A stretch of DNA of 64,000 bases from Neobacillus niacini (GTDB lineage Bacteria; Bacillota; Bacilli; Bacillales; Cytobacillaceae). The position numbers and the translations under genes were made by a program. The stretch is taken from the NCBI RefSeq assembly GCF_023715785.1, contig NZ_JAMBOX010000001.1, positions 620,001-684,000 on the forward strand, given 5' to 3'. Below the pieces are notes generated by a model. It was given only the letters and a program-made list of their open reading frames with translations, had not been told where the DNA came from and did no database searches. This document shows, in pieces, positions 60,700-64,000 of the stretch; position 1 is the stretch's first letter; every line of letters begins with the position of its first letter.

Positions 60700-61336
60700 A
60701 TTCAACCTCTCCCCTTTTTTCAGCAGGCGGCGTAGGGGAATCCATCGGAGCTGCATTCTGGGCAGCCGCTCCGCCTGCGCTTCCCGTAAATGGCGCACCT
60801 TGGTTGCCTTGGTGCATGGCCGCAGACTGGGGTCCGATTTGCGAACCAGTCTGGCCACCCGCCATTCCACCTGCTTGAGACACAGCCTGTCCCCCCTGCG
60901 GTACCGCCATTCCACCTGTATGCGTGGCTTCCGCCTGGGCGGCGATAGCGGCTGCTTGTGCGGCCGCGGCCTGGGCTGCCGTCTGAGGCTCGGTAGCATG
61001 ATGGGCCGACTCCGGCACCCTGCCGCTCAGGAAGCGTACCGATTCGGCGACAACCTCCGTGACATACACCTTTTTCCCATCCCTGCCCTCATAATTCCGT
61101 GTTTGCAGCCGGCCGGTAATGCCGATGACCGCTCCTTTTCGACAATAGTGATGGGTGTTTTCTGCCGCTTTCCGCCATAATGTGCATTGCACAAAGTCCG
61201 TGTCGATTTCCCCATTATGATTGCGAAAATTCCGATTCACCGCCAACGTAATATGAGCAACCGCCGTACCATCCGATGTGCTTTTTAGCTCCGGATCCCT
61301 AGTCAACCTGCCTACAAGCGTAACCTGATTTATCAA
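60689..61336 (-). CDS. ssb: Single-stranded DNA-binding protein
   Basis: 215 residues from TTG 61336 with GGGAGATG upstream. The OB fold is complete in the first 108 residues ([55 protein letters not shown]). A long Ala/Gln/Gly-rich linker follows, and the chain ends EVEYAF rather than the usual DDDIPF-type tip. Position next to ywpF matches ssbB (ywpH) of B. subtilis, which serves competence, but the length is closer to SsbA. Low-complexity tail makes many false frames on the other strand. Confidence 0.93.
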   Translation of the reverse strand: MINQVTLVGRLTRDPELKSTSDGTAVAHITLAVNRNFRNHNGEIDTDFVQCTLWRKAAENTHHYCRKGAVIGITGRLQTRNYEGRDGKKVYVTEVVAESVRFLSGRVPESAHHATEPQTAAQAAAAQAAAIAAQAEATHTGGMAVPQGGQAVSQAGGMAGGQTGSQIGPQSAAMHQGNQGAPFTGSAGGAAAQNAAPMDSPTPPAEKRGEVEYAF

Positions 61337-61585
61337 AACGTCATCTCCCTTACCATTGATGCCTCCATCATAATCTCAGGCCGGAACCGATGTAAAATCG
61401 ACAAAAGCCGTCTTTCCAAGCTGATTTTTCGCGAAAAAAGGTTTTTCTAGGGGGTTTTTGTCAAATACTGTTGACGTTTCACACCGAAAAAGTGCGTTTC
61501 CCCATTTCGACCATTTTTTTTCGACATTTAGCAGGCTGACTCCTAAAGCACTCGCTCCGGCCATTTGCTTCTCTCCCCCATATGT

Positions 61586-61591
61586 TATAAT
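61586..61591 (+). promoter_or_regulatory. Extended -10 promoter of ywpF
   Basis: TGTTATAAT, a TGnTATAAT extended -10, lies about 26 bases ahead of the ywpF start; -35 is poor. Confidence 0.55.
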
Positions 61592-61616
61592 AAGGAAAAA
61601 GAACAGGAGGCCTGCG

Positions 61617-62048
61617 ATGAAAACGTTTAAGTTAATCTCATTGGATATTGTGGAAAATGACAATTCCGTGGAGGTTCCGCTAGAGGACGGCCTGATTCTC
61701 AACAAGGAGGATGAACATTCCACCTGGCTGATTGAGGCCTACACCGACCTTTCCAAGTACGATTATTTTAAAAAAATCTATCAGGCTGGCCAGGAGATTA
61801 TTGTCGAAGCCGTAATCACCAAGAAGGACAACACTCCGGCATACTTCCAGACAAGAATTTGCTCGCTGCAGAAATTCGAGCACCACATCAGCGTCTTGTT
61901 TCAAGGCGTGTTGCGCCGCAACAAAAGCGACTATTGCGAGCTGCTTCTCGACAATCTCATCCAGAAAGGCCTGCAAGGCGAGGCCCTGCTGAACGAATTC
62001 AAGGACAAAATGAAAAGCAAGCCAAAGCTCAAGGTGAACAATTCGTAA
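61617..62048 (+). CDS. ywpF: YwpF-family protein
   Basis: 143 residues from ATG 61617, with AGGAGG six bases upstream; the frame is open much further but without a start signal. Soluble mixed alpha/beta protein opening MKTFKLISLDIVENDNSVEV, with DYFKKIYQAGQEIIVEAVIT and a Lys-rich end. It matches what I remember of YwpF and sits next to ssb as in B. subtilis. Function is not established in this family. Confidence 0.85.
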   Translation: MKTFKLISLDIVENDNSVEVPLEDGLILNKEDEHSTWLIEAYTDLSKYDYFKKIYQAGQEIIVEAVITKKDNTPAYFQTRICSLQKFEHHISVLFQGVLRRNKSDYCELLLDNLIQKGLQGEALLNEFKDKMKSKPKLKVNNS

Positions 62049-62144
62049 CAGATACAACGGCTGGTTTTTCCAGCCAAAAATATTGCTTTTTCGACAAATC
62101 CTCGACATACTAAACATAACGATATTGGGGGAAGGCGGAGAAGC

Positions 62145-62399
62145 ATGGAGTTTGCAAGCAGTTTCGTTATAAATATACTTGTCGTGGTTTTCTTGGTGAT
62201 TGACGCGCCGAAACACGGGAAACGGGCCTGGCTTTGGGGCGTGTTGGGATTTTTCCTCGGGACCATCGCACTCGGGATCTATTTGATTCAAACCGACCGC
62301 AAAGTGCTCGGCTGGGTTATATTAATCGTTTCGGTCATTGGCTATATTTTGCTGATCATTTTCATCTTGATTGCCATCGCATTCCTTTTTAGCTTATGA
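62145..62399 (+). CDS. Small membrane protein, 84 residues
   Basis: Three hydrophobic segments (about 5-20, 30-46 and 54-83) with a short charged loop (DAPKHGKRAWLW) and a second one (QTDRKVLG). GGGGGAAGGCGGAG lies upstream of the ATG and a strong terminator follows. The HGKRAWLWGVLGFFLGTIAL wording is common to small uncharacterised Bacillaceae membrane proteins. Function unknown. Confidence 0.8.
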   Translation: MEFASSFVINILVVVFLVIDAPKHGKRAWLWGVLGFFLGTIALGIYLIQTDRKVLGWVILIVSVIGYILLIIFILIAIAFLFSL

Positions 62400-62410
62400 T
62401 GAAAATTTGA

Positions 62411-62437
62411 AAGGGACAGGCGCGCGGCCTGTCCCTT
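62411..62437. terminator. Bidirectional intrinsic terminator
   Basis: Perfect 11-base arms AAGGGACAGGC/GCCTGTCCCTT with T run on the plus strand. It serves the small membrane protein gene and possibly the lipoprotein gene on the other strand. Confidence 0.88.
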
Positions 62438-62442
62438 TTTGC

Positions 62443-62829
62443 TTATTCGTCTTTGCGGTCGCGGTCGTTTCTGTCAATATCATCCTCGATGAACTCTTCC
62501 CGCTTCGTGTTGCTGTCTTTTGCCGGGTCTTTATCGGTATCCGTATTAATATCCTCTCTCGGACTGTAATGGTCACCATTTAAATCCATGTCATTGTTAT
62601 TGTCATTCAAGTTGTTGTTGCGGTTATTACGATTTAAATTTCGGTTATTGTTATTGTCGTTCAAATCAAAGTCGCGGTCGCGGTTCAAGTTGTTGTTCAG
62701 GTTGTTATCCCCAGGGTTATTGACATTTGGCGCCGGCGGATTTTGATCATTGTTATCATTGTTACAGCCAACTAACAGCATAGTTGAAAGCAAAGACCCG
62801 GTAAGCAGCGTAAACAGCTTCTTCTTCAA
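62443..62829 (-). CDS. Asn/Asp-rich lipoprotein
   Basis: 128 residues. Signal with lipobox LVGC (Cys22), then a low-complexity mature part made of Asn, Asp, Arg and Leu (LNRDRDFDLNDNNNNRNLNR) and an acidic end (EEFIEDDIDRNDRDRKDE). Nothing globular is seen. Probably a surface lipoprotein of flexible structure; the repetitive codons are prone to length change. Single gene between two terminators. Confidence 0.82.
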   Translation of the reverse strand: MKKKLFTLLTGSLLSTMLLVGCNNDNNDQNPPAPNVNNPGDNNLNNNLNRDRDFDLNDNNNNRNLNRNNRNNNLNDNNNDMDLNGDHYSPREDINTDTDKDPAKDSNTKREEFIEDDIDRNDRDRKDE

Positions 62830-63002
62830 GCAAAAAAACTCCCTTCACTATTCAATTTGGCCTAACACCCTTAGCATTTCCGATCACCAAAAAAATATGT
62901 CCATGAAGTTTTTTGAAAAAAAGCAGCCGGTACCAGCCGGCGGAAATGAAAACGCCCACGCGAAATAAAAAGGTCGGTACATGATGGAGCAAAATAAAAT
63001 AA

Positions 63003-63025
63003 GCCGGCACCCAAAGGGCACCGGC
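63003..63025 (-). terminator. Intrinsic terminator after fabZ
   Basis: On the minus strand GCCGGTGCCC/GGGTGCCGGC (ten pairs with two G-U), three-base loop, then TTATTTTATTTT. Confidence 0.85.
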
Positions 63026-63034
63026 GTGTTGAAC

Positions 63035-63469
63035 CTATTCCTTCTTTTCTCCCAACGCAAAGGTGATTTCCGCTTCGCAGGCGATTTCTCCGTCAACAGT
63101 CGCAACCGCTTTGCCCTTGCCGATTGGCCCGCGCAGGCGCGTCATTTCGACCTCGAGGCGGAGCTGGTCGCCAGGCTTGACCTGCTTTTTAAAGCGGCAA
63201 TTATCGATTCCCGCAAAAAATGCCAGCCGGCCCCGGTTTTCCTCTTTTTTCAACATGGCGACAGCTCCGACCTGCGCTAGCGCCTCGACAATCAGCACGC
63301 CTGGCATGACCGGGTAATCAGGAAAATGCCCGTTGAAAAATTCCTCGTTGGCGGAAACATTCTTAATCCCAACCGCGCGTTTGCCCTCTTCCACTTCTAA
63401 AATCCGGTCCACCAGCAAAAACGGATAGCGGTGCGGAATAATTTCTTTGATTTCGTTTATATCAAGCAT
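63035..63469 (-). CDS. fabZ: (3R)-hydroxyacyl-ACP dehydratase
   Basis: 144 residues, the normal length. Single hotdog fold with catalytic His48 in [11 protein letters not shown] and Glu62 in [11 protein letters not shown]; opening [20 protein letters not shown] is typical. It removes water from 3-hydroxyacyl-ACP in type II fatty acid synthesis. It follows the EpuA-like gene on the minus strand, the usual Bacillus order (flhO/flhP side upstream, outside the window). Confidence 0.97.
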   Translation of the reverse strand: MLDINEIKEIIPHRYPFLLVDRILEVEEGKRAVGIKNVSANEEFFNGHFPDYPVMPGVLIVEALAQVGAVAMLKKEENRGRLAFFAGIDNCRFKKQVKPGDQLRLEVEMTRLRGPIGKGKAVATVDGEIACEAEITFALGEKKE

Positions 63470-63608
63470 AAGTATTAGTACCTCCTACTAGTAATTACTC
63501 ACTATTTTACTATTAAAGGCATGCAAAAGGGAAGGGCTGTACGTTACCCTTCCCCCAATTTTTATAAAAATACCTGATTTCTTCTCACTCAATTCGCGGA
63601 GTGTCCTT

Positions 63609-63935
63609 CTATTTCTTCTGCACCAAATCGCGAATATGCGTCCAGGTTGATTCCTTCAGCACATCCGACGGCTTCCCGTCCCCGATGACTCCGTAGCCAA
63701 TCGCGGCCCCGGCCACCAGGCTCACAACCGTAAAGACCGCCAACAACAACAGCCTGAGCCAAATTGGAATAAGTCTGATGCGAATCCGCTCATTTTGGCG
63801 CGGCGCTGCCTTGGTCTTTTCTTTCTCATTGACGGCACTGTTTTCTCCTCTAACCTGCTCCAGCGCATCGCCCTTGGCCTTTTTATATTGCTCTCGCGTT
63901 TGAATCTGCTGTTGATTCAGATTATTAACAGACAT
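63609..63935 (-). CDS. EpuA-like small membrane protein (often labelled RNA polymerase subunit beta)
   Basis: 108 residues from ATG 63935, chosen because GGGG lies eight bases upstream; the frame is open 19 codons further. A polar, charged N-terminal half (QTREQYKKAKGDALEQVRGE) is followed by a basic anchor (RIRIRLIPIWLRLLLLAVF) and one membrane helix, then a short outer tail. This is the small protein found next to fabZ in many Firmicutes and annotated as DNA-directed RNA polymerase subunit beta because of the EpuA name; it is not a polymerase subunit. Function unknown. Confidence 0.82.
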   Translation of the reverse strand: MSVNNLNQQQIQTREQYKKAKGDALEQVRGENSAVNEKEKTKAAPRQNERIRIRLIPIWLRLLLLAVFTVVSLVAGAAIGYGVIGDGKPSDVLKESTWTHIRDLVQKK

Positions 63936-64000
63936 GTTCATTTCCCCTTTAACCGCATCCGCACAAAGCCTAGCGGAACTAGAGTTACACATATTATAAC

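Overview
The window reads as a chromosomal stretch of a Bacillaceae bacterium (Bacillus or a close relative such as Neobacillus; the genus is an inference). Evidence: strong AGGAGG-type ribosome binding sites, frequent TTG and GTG starts, intrinsic terminators, and a gene set recalling the Bacillus subtilis ywpB-ywqE neighbourhood (fabZ, ywpF, ssb, SNF2 helicase plus SWIM protein as in ywqA/ywqB, and a BY-kinase, its modulator and PHP phosphatase as in ywqC/D/E). No rRNA, tRNA or CRISPR array was seen.

Layout. 1-4.2 kb: a c-di-GMP signalling patch with an EAL-PAS-PAS-histidine kinase fusion, an overlapping PAS protein cut by the window edge, and a complete small unit made of a c-di-GMP-I (GEMM) riboswitch, a 41-residue membrane peptide and a terminator. 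4.4-5.8 kb: class D sortase with its LPNTA substrate. 6.1-9.0 kb: zinc-ribbon protein, a Y1/RAYT transposase translationally coupled to yifB (comM-like). 9-18.8 kb: an AT-rich accessory island flanked by decayed fragments of the yifB start and by copies of a small ORF/antisense RNA element. It holds an OLD-family nuclease, a membrane protein with a RanBP2-like zinc finger, a broken Nudix-like gene and IS21 wreckage. 18.9-35 kb: a polysaccharide cluster on the minus strand (Wzz modulator, BY-kinase, PHP phosphatase, EpsC-like dehydratase, initiating sugar transferase, aldolase and hydroxyacid dehydrogenase, glycosyltransferases, UDP-HexNAc dehydrogenase/epimerase, Wzy, Wzx). A structured intergenic region sits exactly where the EAR antitermination RNA lies in B. 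subtilis eps.

35-50 kb: SGNH hydrolase, LysM/NlpC-P60 endopeptidase, a frameshifted NERD gene, a PAS-GAF-GGDEF-EAL protein, SWIM protein and SNF2 helicase, and a 3D-domain cell wall protein. 50-60 kb: a polar amino acid ABC importer preceded by an unassigned structured region, then a two-component system and an FtsX-type ABC exporter. 60-64 kb: ssb, ywpF, a small membrane protein, an Asn/Asp-rich lipoprotein, fabZ and an EpuA-like protein.

The most unusual signal is a set of intergenic arrays in which a short core recurs every 21 bp (two helical turns). At least four unrelated core families (GCAAATAAA, TGACCAATAAA, AACTTGCGGAT, TGGCTCA) keep this spacing, and a fifth array has a period near 52 bp (five turns). 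They lie only between genes and no feature type known to me explains them. A second dispersed family is built on GGTGTCAGGCACC; it also appears, in frame and in triplicate, inside the SNF2 helicase gene.
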